Position numbers and translations under genes: made by a program. 64,000 nt of DNA from NCBI GenBank assembly GCA_002104945.1, contig MCFH01000088.1, positions 1 to 64,000 on the forward strand. Direction: 5' to 3'. Positions 25,183-45,292 of this stretch are shown piece by piece. Origin of the DNA: Piromyces finnis. Its lineage: Eukaryota > Neocallimastigomycota > Neocallimastigomycetes > Neocallimastigales > Neocallimastigaceae. Under the pieces are notes generated by a model. The model worked only from the letters and a program-made list of their open reading frames with translations. It made no database searches and was not told where the DNA came from. Numbering within the stretch: position 1 is the stretch's first letter; every line of letters begins with the position of its first letter.

Positions 25183-25299
25183 GTAAATAAATAAATAAAT
25201 AAATAAGTAAATAAGTAAATAAATAAGTAAATAAATAAATAAGTAAATAAATAAGTAAATAAACAAATAAGTAAATAAATAAGTAAATAAATAAATGTA
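25139..25299. repeat. (TAAA/TAAG)n tetranucleotide array
   Basis: About 40 tetranucleotide units, mostly AAAT with interspersed AAGT units, ending at 25299. The poly-hydrophobic frame on the minus strand is an artefact. Confidence 0.95.
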
Positions 25300-25962
25300 T
25301 AAATATTAATTAAAGAGAATGAAAATTGTTTTAATAATAATTATATAATAAAATATAAATTAAAATATTAAAGCAATATTAATTAAATTCCTATTAAAAA
25401 AATTAAGTGTTTTTTTTTAAACTGAACATTTCAATAATCATTCTTAATTGTAATATTATAAATATAAATAAATATATAAAAACTATATTTATTTATAATA
25501 ATTATTATAATATTTGTTAATATCAAAAAGAAAAAAAAAAAGTATAATAATATAAACTATAGTATTGTTATTATTATTAATTATATTATTATAAATTTCA
25601 TTATTATTTTGAAGATTTTTTATTATAATATTTGCAATTATTATTTATATTTATATTTTAAACAATTCAAGAATAAGAAAAAAAATATAATAACAATAAA
25701 AGTATAATAACAAATAAGATAATAAAAATAAAAAAAAAAGAAGAGGTGAAATATAACCTTTAATTAGGTATATATTTTATTTAGTATTTATTCATTGTTT
25801 GTTTTAGAATGTCCTTATTTTTTAATAATAAAATACAAAATAATATTCATTATATAACATGCAATTTTATTTATTATTGAATTATTACTTTTTTTTTTTT
25901 TTTTTTACTTTTAAAATATAATTATACCATAAGTAAATATATATATATATATAAATATAAAA

Positions 25963-28214
25963 ATGCATGCTGAAACGGCGAAATGGCTTCAAAAAGTTCT
26001 TACTGGAACAAGTGTATTTTATTTTTATTTTCACTTTTTTTTTTTTTAAACTTGAAAGATAAATAAATTAAAATCATATAAATAATATAATATAATATAA
26101 TTGTTATTAATAATTACTATATCATAATACTGCATAATTATTTAAAAAAAAAAAAAAAAAAACAACCTTTTAAAATGAAATATATTTTAGTATTCCAATA
26201 AAGATAGAATTTATGAAGAATTTGATGAAGTTCTTACTCAATATAACGGTCTTAATCCAAAATATGATAAACATGGTAATTCTATAATAAAACTTTTATC
26301 AAATATAATTTCAGGAAATATAAATAATACCAGCAACAACAATAACAACAAATATTAATATTAATATCAATACTATTAATAATAATAACAATTGTTTTAT
26401 TGAATTATTAATAATAATTATTATTTAATAATAACAATATAAAATAGTCTATGCAGGATGTTTATATAATTTACTAGGTATGACTGGGGTCATTCCTGTT
26501 ACTTATAGAAATGTAACATATAATATACCTATTGGAATATGGGTTATGTATGATTATCCAGCATCACCACCAGATTTTTTTGTAATGCCAACTGAAAACA
26601 TGAAAATTGTAGTGGGAAAACATGTAACTGCTGATGGAAAAATTGTCCATCCATACTTAGATACTTTTAATTCAATACCACAGGTTAATATTATATATAA
26701 ATATAAATAAATATATATATTTTTAATTTAAGAGAAGAAGAAAATATATAATTTAATATGAAATTTCGAGAAATTGAATTATAATTGATAAAATCATTTA
26801 TGTTCTAGTTTTCATATTTTTCAAACCGTTAATGAAATATTAACATATTTTCCCTATATATACATATATATTTACTCATTCTTTATTATTAAATATTAAT
26901 ATATCAAATTGGAAATCCCTTTAATTCTATTTTTAAAATTTTAATCGACTATCAATCATAATTTATTTAACAAACACTTTTTTTTTCAATTTTAAATTCG
27001 GAATTATTCATACGAAAATATCATAAAACCACAAAAAATATTATTTTTTACATTTAAATTATATGAAATCTTGATTTCTTCACTTTTAGAATTCATTAAT
27101 AGAATTTATTTCAATTTTAAGAAAAATATTTTCTACAGAAACTCCTGTAGTTGAAGTTAAGCATGCTGCAGCCTCTCAGAGTTATAGTATGCCTCAACCA
27201 GTTTCAATGCCAATGCCAAGACCAAATAATTATATGTATAATAACAATCCAACTAATAATGGATATATGCCATATAATAATTACCCATATCAACAAAATG
27301 TTAACCAACCCCCACCACCATCAACAAGCATGTCTTATCCAATGAATAATGCAAGTACTAATCGTAATTCTTTACCAAGACCAGATGCTAAAATTGGTGT
27401 ATTAAATGAAGCGCGTGAAAAAATTACTAAAGATATAGAAATTATCAACAAAGAATTAAAAGATCAAATAGATATCTTACTCTCGGATAATAGAAAACTT
27501 TCAGAAAATGAACAAAAAATTAGTAATTCTATTCGTTTATTTGAAGAAGAAATGGTAAATATTAAGAAATAAATATAATCTTTTTTTTTTTTTTTTATTT
27601 AATTATTATATTATTATTATATCTTTTTAAATTATATATAATAACAATATATACATATTTTTTTAGTTAAAAGTTAAAGGTAATATAACATTATTCCAAG
27701 ATAAGAATAAAGAATTAAGTGATAAAATTGAACAATTGAAGAGTAAACAAGAAGTTAATCCGGATGAAATATTGAAACTAACCCCATTAATGAATCAGTA
27801 AGTATTAAAAATGTTATATTGAATAAGGATAGACTTATACATCTCTCATATTAATATTTATAATATTTTAAAATTTTATAGATTAGTAGAAGTAGTGGCT
27901 GATGAATCTGCTATAGAAGACATGATATATTATCTTGGTAAAGCATTAATATCAGAACAAATTGATTTAAATTACTATTTAAAGGTAGAATAAAAAATAT
28001 ATTATTTTTAATATCATCAATAATGGATTTATCATAATATATATATTTTATTATTTTTATTAATATATATTAAAAAATATTATATATTTAATTTTTTTTT
28101 ATTTTATATATTATGCATATTATGGATAAAAAGCATATTCGAGCATTGTCAAGAGAACAATTTTTAAAGAAAGTTTTGATAAAAAAAATAAGAGCACAAG
28201 CTCAACTTATTTAA
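25963..28214 (+). CDS. VPS23: ESCRT-I subunit VPS23 / TSG101
   Basis: VPS23/TSG101 binds ubiquitinated cargo and ESCRT partners at endosomes. Seven exons (25963-26013, 26191-26275, 26448-26683, 27090-27554, 27667-27797, 27882-27984, 28134-28214) give 383 residues, close to the family's usual length. The N-terminal UEV domain spans about 1-150: GVIPVTYRNVTYNIPIGIWV, YPASPPDFFVMPT, and GKHVTADGKIVHPYL. A Pro/Asn/Met-rich linker follows (about 160-215), then a coiled coil (about 220-305), then the C-terminal steadiness box (LVEVVADESAIEDMIYYLGKAL...DLNYYLKHIRALSREQF). As in other UEV proteins there is no catalytic Cys. The first exon's 5' splice site is GTATTT at 26014; the GT two bases earlier would break the frame. 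Confidence 0.93.
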
Positions 28215-28416
28215 AAAATAACTTTAACAATAAACAAGTCATTTACAGTATCAAATTGGTATTATATATGGGTTATAATCGTCATATAGAATAAGCATCA
28301 TTAAATAAATAAATAAAAAACTATTTTAAATATAATTGTTTTACTTTTTCTCTTCTTTCAAACAAAGTATTAATAAATGTATAGTATAAATAGGTATAAA
28401 ACTCTATTTAATTTAT

Positions 28417-28447
<31 letters not shown>

Positions 28448-29185
28448 TAGTTTAACTATAAAATAAGAAATGATAAATATATTAATAAATACAAGAAATT
28501 AAAAATATAATATCATAATAATAATATATATAATTATATAATATAGTAAATCTAAAAAGAAATTAATAAAACAAACAAAGAACAAAGTAAAAACAAAAAA
28601 TAAAAAACAGAACAATAAAACAAAATGTATAAAAAATAGGAAAATAAATAAGATAATTGGTACAACTGCTTTTATTATATTTGTGTATTATTTATATTAT
28701 GTCGAACTATTTTTAGTGTAAGAACCATTTAATTTTTTTTTTAAAAAAAAAGATAAAAATTTGAAATGATCTAGGTTAAACTATGTTAAATGTTTTTATT
28801 AGTTTGAAAATCGTTTTTATAATTAGATTTAATAGTTTATATATTTTATATCATTTGATGTTATAATGCTTATAATATTTATAATATATATATATGTTAT
28901 TTCTTTATACAAAAAAGAAATAAGAATATATTTTTAATTTTTGTATTATTTAAAAATACAATACTTCTATTCTAGGTTTAATACACAAGTACTACCATCA
29001 TCATCCACCACTCCATCACCAAAATTTAATTTCATTTATTTTAATGGATTATAAAAAATTTTCCATTTTTTTAAAATTATTATTTATTTAAATTGAAATA
29101 TATTTTGAAATATATTAAATTATATTATAATATATTGTGTTTATTGTTTTTTAACAATTATGATTGGTTGTTTTAATTTCATTTT

Positions 29186-29218
<33 letters not shown>

Positions 29219-29814
29219 AAATTTCAAAAAAAAGTTTTTTTTTTTTTTAATTAATCATTAAGATAATAATAATTTTTATTTTTTTAATGATAAAACCTTT
29301 TATATTTTTAACATTAATAAAATGAAATGTTAAAATATTTAAAAAAATAGTTTATAGAAAATATTTTTTTTTTTTTCAATTATTCATTTAATTTTTATAA
29401 TATAATATTATTTTTATTAATAAAGTTCAATTTTCATAATTTAGAGGAGTATTGAAAATTGAAATTTTTAATTAAATAATATTTAAATAATAAAATACTA
29501 TAACCTATTTTTTTTTCGCTCTTTCTTTTTTTCCCAGTTCAATTCGTTCAATTATATATATATATAAAGTAAAACATAGAGAACTACTTTTATTATACAA
29601 TTATTAATTTATTTTAGAAAACTTTTTAAGGTAATAATACATTAATTATCGATATTATTATAAAAAAAAATACAATTCGAAATAATTTTGAAATATGAAA
29701 TTTTTATATGATATAAATTATTAATATATAAATAAATATCAACAAACAACGTACAATTTAACCAATTCCTTGTTAAAATAAATAAACGTAACAACATATT
29801 ATTTAAATAGAAAT
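28215..29814. other. Intergenic region VPS23-UTP20
   Basis: AT-rich spacer between two plus-strand genes. It contains a poly-T of about 27 at 29190-29217 and shorter runs. I see no gene. Confidence 0.5.
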
Positions 29815-32800
29815 ATGAGTAAGGAACTTAATACTAAAGGAGGTGTCAATCGCTTCAAAGTAATTATTCCATTTTTTTTTTTTTTGAGAAAAATATTATT
29901 AGTTTATTATTATTTTTTTGATATTTATAATACATTCATTGCTAAAAATAATATTGTTAAAATTATAGTTTCAATCTTTTAATGAAAGAGTTGGTTCAAT
30001 TAAAATTAATGTAACCAAAAGAGTATATAAATTTAACAATGAAATTCCAGAAGATGCCGAAACTTTCTTTCAAGAATCAATAATACAATGGAGAGAACTT
30101 AATTGTACAAAGGATTTTTCAAATTTTGTATTTGAAGTTCAAAAATATACAAAATCACTTCCAATGATTCTTTTCCATAAAGATGCAATTGCTAATATAC
30201 TTTTAAAACACATTTTAATTAAAGATACCCAGGCTTATGAACCACTTTTAAGGTTTAGTGTTTATTAATATACTATATATAAAATTCATAAGGTAGTATT
30301 ATAATTAACCTCCAAATATATATTTTAATTAATATATAAAATAGTTTAGTTATTTCATTTACAAGAGATTTACAAGAAGAAATCTATGAATATTTCCCAA
30401 AATTTTATGAAGCAATAACTTCATTACTTAGTCGTACATCAGAACCAAAAATTTTAGAAGTAATTTATTGAAAAAAAAAAAAAATCAGGATATTATAAAT
30501 TTAAATATTATTTTCAAATTAAATAATAGATAATATAACACTTTTTTCATATATATATTCGTATTATTATAGTCTGTTTTCAATACCATTGCATATTTAT
30601 TTAAATATTTATTAAAACAATTAGTAGCTGATGTTGATAAAACATTTTTGTAAGTTCTTTTATTATTATGTAATATATATTTATTTTTGCAAGCTATTTA
30701 TACAGTTTTTATTTTTTATGTTTCAATATATAGCATGATGAGATCTTTATTTGAAAGCAATAAAGATTATATAAGAAGATTTGCAAGTGAATCCTTTTCA
30801 TTTTTATTAAGAAGAATAAAAGGTGAAAAATTAAGAAATATTTTAACTATTATCTTAGAGTCTGTAAATGATGGTAAAAGTAATTCTATTGAAAGTTATA
30901 TATCTGGTATTGGTTTACTTTTAAGTGAAACAATTAAAGTAAATATTTTTTTTTATAAACGAATATTAAATAAGAAATATAATTAGAAATTTTAAAATTT
31001 TTTATTAACTTGGATATTATTCTCCCTTTTTTATTATCAAAATATATTATATATATTTAAAAGCATGTAAATAATCAACTTTATTCACGTTCTCAAGAAT
31101 ATTTAGAAATGGTATTGGATATTTTAAAGAAAAATGTTAAATCAGATGATAAATTAGGTATTTTTTTTCCCAATTAAGAGCAAATAAGCGTTTCACATTT
31201 TAAATTGGTATAAAATTAATTACTCATGTAAACAATTCTTAATTTTTAAATTTAACATATAAAAAAATAGATGATCCATTATTTAGATCTGTTCAAGTAT
31301 TTATAAATGATACCTGTGCATATGTTAACTCTGATACTAGTACGGTTGTTTATGATATTTTAGATAGTCGTTTAGTAAAATATTCAGAAGAATATGCAAA
31401 TAAATCCGATGATGAAATTTTATGGAATCATATTAATTTATCAAAATTAATGATCATTGTTAAAATCGCTGCAGAAACTAGAAAAGGACATTCAATTCAT
31501 GGTAAATAATAATAATAATAATAAAAAAACAACAACTATTTATTATATTTATTATTATTATAATTTAAATATATATAATATTTTAATAATAAAAAAGAAT
31601 ATAATAATAATTTGTATAAATCTATATTATAAATATTTCATGTTTCTATTATATTATTATGATTTATTCATAAAGACCGTAAAAAGATATTCAAGTCTAT
31701 TGATTCAGTATCAAAGATTATATTTAAGTCAGAATATTTACCACATTCAAAAATTGCAGTTAAAGAATTATTAAATATGTTAAGACCACTTGTTTTATAT
31801 TCACCACCAACTATTACATTATCATATGGTAAAAATGTTTTTGATAATATTTTCAAATGTACTTTATATAACGAGGTATTAGTTTTCACAAATGAAATTA
31901 GAAAAAAGAATAACGCTATCTATTGTCAAATTATTTTACCTTTTGTTATTAAGTATATTTCTTCCAATTGGAATGAAAATTCCGATCTTTTCCTTTTCTA
32001 TCTTTTTGAAATGTTTACTGATTTTGCAAAGGATGGTTATCCACCAGAAATTTCTTCTCAATTAGTTTATGATGGATTTTTACATTTCATTGAAAAGAAA
32101 GGAAATAAGAATGATAGTTGGAAAGATCGTCTTTTAAAATATATTAATTCTACAGATATTAACATGGATGATATATCAAAAGTTTCTGATTTAGTGTATG
32201 AAGAACTTAGCGAAAATTCTCAAAAACAAATTAAAGAATTAGCATCTATCGTTTGTTTAAGACATATTGAAATTCCATATCAAAGTATAAATAAGGATTT
32301 ATATGAAATTATAAAGAAATACATTAAATTAAGTCAATCCTTATTTAAGGAAGAAAATAATGATTTAACAAAGGTTATTAATACCAATATTGGTCAATTA
32401 ATATATACTTATGCTGAAGTTTGTAGACATGCTAATCATTTTGAAACCTTGAAAGATTTATGGGATACAATTATTAATGATGTATTATTAAAATATCCAG
32501 ATGATGTTAATGTTTTAATCGGTGTTGCCTATTATTTTGAAGTTTTGAAGAATAGGTAAGAAAAAATAATAATATATAAATATTTTCATTTTTATAAATA
32601 GTTTATTAACCTTATTGTCTAAATATTATATATATTTCTTTTTTATTAATAATTATATTGATTATATTAATATATTATTATTATTATTACTATAAAAATC
32701 AATGATAAAAATAAAAAAGTGTAGAATATAATGAAATATTTAGCAAGGATGTATTAAATACTATATATTTGAAATTAAAGGATAATATCAGTTCATTTAA

Positions 32801-35800
32801 TCATTTTATTCGTAAATATACATTAAATATTTTATCAAATTTCGAAATAGAACTAATAAAAGATGATGATAAGAAAGCAAGTATGTTGTTTGATTTATGT
32901 AAGAATATTGAAGAAATGCCAAATGCAGTAAATACTTATCAAGAAAAAATGATTTTGTTAAGACGTGTTAATACTTTACAAGTTACAGGAAATATTTCTA
33001 AAACCTATCGTGAAGTTTTACCAAGATTATGTTTAGGACTTTTAACAAATAACTTTAGTGTTTTATGGCCAGAAACTACAAAAATCTTATCTGGCATTTC
33101 TTCTTTAGAATTAAGTTATTTCTGGGATGTATTTAAGCCAGAATTATTAGAATTTAAGGATAAAGTTATTAAATATACTAGTGGTATTTTCCAAAGAACT
33201 AGAGAATATTTAAATTCCATTGAATCTACTGAAGATCTTTGTGAACTTTACTTTAATAAATTTTTAACTTATTTATCACCAGAAATTCCAGTTGTTGACT
33301 ATTGGAATTATGAAAATCTTTTATGGAAGACTTTAGATCATATACCACACATTGCAGAAAGATTTTCAAAACTTATTGTTCCAAAATTCTTTGAATTCTG
33401 TCATAAGGAATATAAGATTGATAATATTTATGAAGATGAAGATGAAGAAGAAGAAGAAAATAAAGATAATAAAATTGCTTTCAATAAAACACCAAAATAT
33501 AATTATAATAAGATGCTTCAATTTTTAAGTCTTTTCTCAAAATTCAAGAATATTAAAGGTTTATATAAGGGCCAAGTATTGTATGATATTTACAAAAGAT
33601 TATTAACAAAGGGTGATGAAAAGATACAACATGCTTGTATTAAATGTTTAGCAACTTATCAAGAAGTAGGTGTTGTAGAATATACAGAAAAATTGATAGC
33701 TCTTACTGAAGATAATAAATTCCGTGATGAACTTTCTACATTAAATATTGAAGATTTAAGAAACCAAATTGAAAAAATACACCAAAAACCATTAATGGAA
33801 GTTTTAATTTGTTTACTTTATGGTAAGGTTATTAGTAAAAAGGGTAGAAATTCATCTCGTTCTGGTGCTAAAGCAAGACGTATTGCTATTTTCTCTTGGT
33901 TAGCTGGTTGTGAGACTGAAGATATTCAATATATGATTGATCTTATGTTAAAACCATTTGATAATATTAAGTCTTCTCAAGGTGTTGCTACCGACAATGA
34001 TTCAATGGATGTTGATCAAAAAGAATCCGAAGATGAATCATTTAATATTGAAACACCGGTTAAACGTCAACTTGGTTTATTAAGTGTTCTTGAAGATTTC
34101 ATTAAACAATTAAGAATTAAGTTGGATCCAATAGTTGCACAACTTGTCAATGTTATTTTAAAATTGACCTATCAAGCTGAACATTTAATTACTACTAATA
34201 CAAATGATGATATTCATGCCATTTTAGGCGATAGTAATGATGAAAATTTAACTATTGCAAAATTAAGAGATGTTCGTCAACAAGGTTTACGTCGTTTATG
34301 CCAATTATTTAGTATTAATTTAAAATTCGATTTTACTACTTATATGCCAGGATTCTTCAAGAGAATTATTAGTCCAAGAATTCCAAAGTTCTCAATTGAA
34401 AATACTCAAGCTGTTACTGTTGTTATGGAAATTGTTCGTGCCTGGGCTCATAATAAAAACTATGTAATGTTTTTCGTTGATTATGATAATAGTTTATTAC
34501 CAGGATTATTATCTTGTTTATCTGCTAAGAAAGTTCATAATTCTATCGTTTCCTTAATTATTAGCATTTTAGAAGATATTTTACATCTTTTAGATGTTCC
34601 AGAAGAAATGGCAATAGAAAAGGTTAGAGCTAGATCATCTGTTCCTGAAACTGCTAAAGAAGCTCAAGCTAATGTTGATCGTATGGAATCAGAATTAGAA
34701 AAGAATAAATCTATGGCTCAAAAGGTTATTCAACCATCTATTAATAAAATTTTACATGAATTTGAATATCTTCTTATTAACACTCGTAACATAAACTTCC
34801 AATACCAAAGTTCTATTGCACTCTGGCGTAGAATTGTTAATGTTCTTTCTAATGTTTCAGTCTTTGTTACAGATGGTGAACATGCTGACAAGCTTATTGA
34901 ATTACTTTTACCATCTCTTAACAAATCCGTTAGAATTGTTCCAGAGAGAACCAAGGAAGATATATTAAACATTACTTATAACTTCCTTCCATTAATGAAT
35001 AGTTCAAAGAAGACTGAAATTGAAGTTAATGGTGTTACCTTCCATGAACATATTCATTTCCGTTATTGGTCTAGACTCTTTATGATTTTAGAAAGCAGAA
35101 AATGTAGATTACTTTTATGTAAAATCTTTAATAAATTGGCTGAAATTTATGATTATTTGAAAATTGTTTCAGGTCTTTTAGATGATTTGAATGCTTTCTC
35201 TGAAAGAATGATTGATGAACCAGATTACGACCGTCGTTTTGACGCCTATTCTAAGATCAACCAAGAATATTATAAGGAATTTACATCACAACAATGGTTA
35301 CCAGTTATTTATAATTTTATTTTCTATTTACAAACTACAGATGAATTTGCTGTAAGAACTAATTCTACCTATGGTATTTCCCGCGTTATTGAACGTGCTG
35401 AAGAAGAAAGAATAAAGAAGGAAGAAGGTAATTTAAAGAAACAATCAAAAGAAAAAGAAATAGAATATGAACAATTCCAAAATCTTGTATTCTATACTTG
35501 TTTACCAGCTGTTAAACGTGGTATTAAGTCGTACAAGGAAGAAGCTCGCCATGAATTTGTTACTATTTTAGGATTAATGATTAATAAGAATAAGGAACAT
35601 GAATTATTAAAGGATATGGTTCCATTATTAGCTGGTGATGATGAAGAAGCTAACTTCTTTAATAATATTTATCATATGCAAATCCATCGTCGTATTAGAG
35701 CATTAAAACGTTTAACCGATGAATTGAAGACCGGTAATGTTAATCCAAGAAATATTTCAAACATTTTTGTTCCTATTGTTAATCACTTTATCTACGAATC

Positions 35801-38800
35801 CGACAAGTCTAGTGAGCACAATTTAATTAATGAAGCAATCAATACTATTGGTGTTGCTTCAGCCTATTTAACTTGGGGTCAATATTATACCTTGGTTAAA
35901 AACACTTTGGTTAATATTAAGAAGAAGCAACAATTAGAAAAGGTTTTAATTCGTGTTATTTTAACTGTATTAGATAATTTCCATTATGATATGAAAACTT
36001 TGGATGGTATGGAAATTGAAGAAAAGGATGAAGCTAAGGAAGAAGAAGAAGAGGAAGAAGTAATAGATGAAGAAGTTGAATTAATTGAAGAAGATGGTGA
36101 TGAAGATGAACAAAAGGCTGATGAAGAAGAAAAAGAGGTAAAAGAAGAAAAAGAAGAACAAGAAGAAGAAAAGCCAAAGGAAAAATCAGAAGGTGATGCT
36201 ATGGAAGTTGATGAAAATGTACAAGTACCAAAATTCAACAAGATTCATGATACTGTAGTTAACCGTTTAATTCCAGAACTTTATAATTATTTAACTCAAA
36301 AGGATGAACTTAATGTTATTGTCAGAACCCCAGTTGCTTTAGCCATTGTAAAGTTATTAAAGAACTTACCAATTGAATCAATGAATGAACAACTTCCAAA
36401 GTTATTATTAAACCTTTGTCAAATTTTAAAGAGTAGACAACAAGAAGCTCGTGATAGTACTCGTGATACATTAGTCAAGATTGCTAATTTATTAGGTCCA
36501 GCCTATTTCTCATTTATTGTCACAGAACTTCAAACTACTTTATTAAGAGGTTACCAATTACATGTTTTAGGATACACAATTCATTCATTACTTTATAGTT
36601 TAGTTCCTACCTTGGAACCAGGTAATATTGATGATTGTATGGAACCATTAATTGATATTTTAATTAATGATATCTTTGGTGAAGTTGGGGATGAAAGAGA
36701 AATTGAAGAATTAAGAGGAAAAATGCGTGAAATTAAAGGTACCAAGAGTTTTGATTCATTTGAATTATTATCCAAAATTATTCTCTTAAATAATATTACA
36801 GTCATGTTAAAACCATTAAAGGAATTAATGTTAGAAAGTGATAGTTTGAAAAAGATGAAAAATGTTGAAGAAATTTTAAGACGTATTTCCGTTGGTTTAA
36901 ATAGTAATACAAGTATTAAAGCTAAGGAATTACTTTTATTTACTCATGGTCTTATTACCGAAACTCTTCCATTTGCTCAAGTTGAAAACCAAAAGAAAAA
37001 GGAATTAACTCAAGCTGAAAAGAATGCCATGGTTCAAATGAAACGTCCAACAAACACTCAAGAACCATTAAAGAATTTCAAGGCTAATGCCTATCTTTTT
37101 GTTGTATTTGGTTTTTCTGTTCTTCTTTCTGGAATCAAAAGAGACCATATTAGTCTTAAGAATCAAGATAATTTAGAAATGCTTGATCCATTAGTTGTTA
37201 GTTTTGGTGAAGCACTCTATTCCAAGCATAATAAAATTTCTATTCTTTCAATGAAGATTCTTAATACCTTAATCAAGTGTAACATTCCAAAACTTAAGGA
37301 AAGTTGGGAATTAATTGTAAAACGTTTATTCCAAATCATTGGTAGAAGTCGTGTCACCTATAATGAACTAATTCAAAACTGCTTTAAACTTTTAATTTCA
37401 ATTATTCGTGATTGTTATGATGTCGAAATTACAAAGTTCCAATTAATTACCTTAATTAAAATTATAAAGATTGATTTAGAAGAACAAGAAAATCAATCCA
37501 CTACACTTTCAATGATTAGAGCTATCTTAGCTCGTAAATATGTTGTTGAAGATATTTATGATTTGATGAATATTGTTAGTAATTTAATTGTAACCAGTCA
37601 AAGTACAGTTATGCGTGAACAATGTCGTCAAATATTTATTACTTTCTTATTAGATTATCCACAAAGTAAGAACAGACTCCGTAATCAAATATCATTCTTT
37701 GTTAATAACTTAAATTATGTCTATGAAAGTGGTCGTGTTTCTGTTCTTGAAATGCTTAATTTAATTATTTCAAGATTTACGGATGAATTGATTTCACAAT
37801 TTTCTGAAATCTTCTTCCTTTCTCTTGTTGTAACCATGGTCAATGATGATTCAAGCAAGTGTAGAGAAATGTCTGGTATTTTAATTAAGCAATTAATAAA
37901 ACGTATTCACTCCTTAAATCAACCAATGGCAAAAATTTATAAATTATTAGAAAAGTGGACTTCACCAGAACAACCAAAGAATATTCAACAAGCAGCTATT
38001 CAAGCCTATGGTTTAATTATTGATGTTTTAAACACTGAATTTAAATCTCAATGTGATCCACTCATGAACATTCTTTGTAAGAATATTATTAAGGAAGTTG
38101 ATAACAATGCCATTAATATTAATAGTATTGAATTCGATGAAGATGAAATTGAATACTGGGAATTGATTTATTATTCTCTCAATACTTTTAACAAATTAAT
38201 TAATAATTATCCACAATATTTATATTCCACCCAATTAGAAGGTTTATGGAATTCTATTCAACGTTATCTTCTTCATCCACATATGTGGATTAGAATTTCC
38301 GCTAATCGTCTTATTGGTATATTCTTCTCAAAGATGGACATTGAAAAATTTAAAGAATTTGTTTCTGGTAAAAAGTTAACTGAAAATAACGTAAGTCAAT
38401 ATCAATACTTATCCGATAAAATTATTCTCTGGCGTCTTTGTCTTAATATGATTGAAGAATTAAATAGTGATGGTTTAACAGAAGATTTATCTCAACAAAT
38501 TGTAAAGAATTTATTCTTTGCTGGTAGATGTCTTTTTATTCTTTGTGAAAATGAAACTAATGATGAAGAAGATAATGAAGAAGATAATGAAAATGAACCA
38601 GAAGATGGTGATAAGAATGCCAAGACAATCAAGAACCCACTTATGAAGATATTTAGAAAATTAAGTTATTTAGCACGTGTAAATACTTCTATGAAAAAGA
38701 GTGAATTAATGGTTAGTATATTTAATGATATAATATAATGAAATTATTTGCTTTAAATATCATGCTTTTTTATTTTTTTTCCTTCTTTCTTTTTACTAAT

Positions 38801-39414
38801 TATTTCTTTTTCTTTTTTTTTTATTTTCTCAATGTTATAAATAATTATCAATTCTGTAGTGTATTTCAATATACCAATGGTTTGCTGCAATGGCTTCGGT
38901 TATTAATATGCCTGTATTAGCCAACTATCTTCCAGTAATGATTTCTTCACTTTATCGTTCTGTTCAAGATGTTACCAATACTGATAATGACAAGGTAAAA
39001 ACTTTAGCACAAGAAGTTCTTGATTTATTACAAAAGAGAGCTGGTGTTAAGGCTTTCTTAGAAGTTTACAATTCAGTTCATAAACATGTACAAGAAGTTA
39101 GAAAGGAAAGACATAATAAACGAGTTGTACAGGTAAACTATCATAATTTTTATTTATTTATTTATCATTATTATTATATTTTTTTTTTTTAAAATATTAA
39201 TAAATAAATTTTTTATTTTTTTTTTTTTAATAATAATTAAAAATGAAAAACAAAAAAACAAAAAACAAAAAAATAGTCTATTATTGATCCTGAAGCTTCC
39301 GCACGTAGAAAGGTTCAAAAGAATGAAATGAAAAAGGCAGGAAGAAAGAGAAAGATTGAAGCAATTACTTCTAAAAAACTTAAAACTAAATTATCAATTA
39401 AAAGAAAGAAGTAA
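29815..39414 (+). CDS. UTP20: UTP20, small-subunit processome HEAT-repeat scaffold
   Basis: UTP20 is a very large component of the U3 snoRNP / SSU processome, acting in nucleolar 18S rRNA processing. Eleven exons (29815-29859, 29969-30252, 30345-30459, 30573-30649, 30734-30938, 31064-31157, 31271-31501, 31676-32555, 32744-38711, 38860-39132, 39277-39414) give about 2769 residues, matching the family's roughly 2500-2800. The start RFKFQSFNERVGSI, the WRELN segment and EPLLSLVISFTRDLQEEIYEYFP are typical of the N-terminus. The large exon is a run of helical repeats with an SGAKARRIAIFSWLAGC segment. A Glu/Lys-rich insertion lies at about residues 1733-1805 (36010-36230). A basic C-terminal tail (ARRKVQKNEMKKAGRKRK...) is suited to RNA binding. 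Introns are concentrated in the first 3 kb. The model closes in frame throughout. Confidence 0.95.
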
Positions 39415-39906
39415 GAACTAAACAGCAACAACAAAATTTAATAGAACAATACAACTATACGAAAACTCATTTTAATTTAAACATCAAAATACTATTAAGG
39501 ATAAACGATATAATATTTTTTTAAATATAGAAAAAATTTAACTTTCTTTTTTTTTTTAATTTATACTCCTCATTTTTTTTTTTTATTTATTATTATTATA
39601 AATTTTCTTAATCCAATATCTATTTTTTCTTTTAATATTTAATTATTATATATAATATTATCTACATATCTATTTAAATTAATATTAATATTTAAAATTT
39701 TGTTTTAATTAAATCATAAAATAAATATTTTTTTTTTAAAAAAAAAAGATAGTATCCATACTTTTTAATGTGTAAATTTTTATAAAAATGAATATATAAT
39801 TTTATTTTATTTTTTTTTTATAATTTTTAATAATTTTTAAATAGATATAATATATATACTATATACTATATATATTATATTATTATTTTATTAATTATAA
39901 TATACT
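39415..39906. other. Convergent intergenic region UTP20 / NRDE2
   Basis: A short AT-rich spacer between two convergent genes, holding both 3' UTRs. Nothing else seen. Confidence 0.5.

Positions 39907-45292
<5,386 letters not shown>

Larger units (their letters stand above)
17797..25962. other. 8.1-kb gene desert
   Basis: No convincing coding exon on either strand: reading frames are short and A/T-driven. It contains a cluster of the 9-mer GGCAGT(G/T)AA (20532-22449), a 40-bp tandem duplication (22981-23055), a higher-complexity island (about 23890-24350) and a tetranucleotide array (25139-25299). A slightly richer stretch at 19495-19590 is unexplained. The promoters of the aminotransferase and of VPS23 must lie at its two ends. 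Confidence 0.6.

Noticed and set aside
25057-25266. Leu/Ile/Tyr-rich apparent membrane protein
   Set aside because: It is the tetranucleotide array read in one frame.
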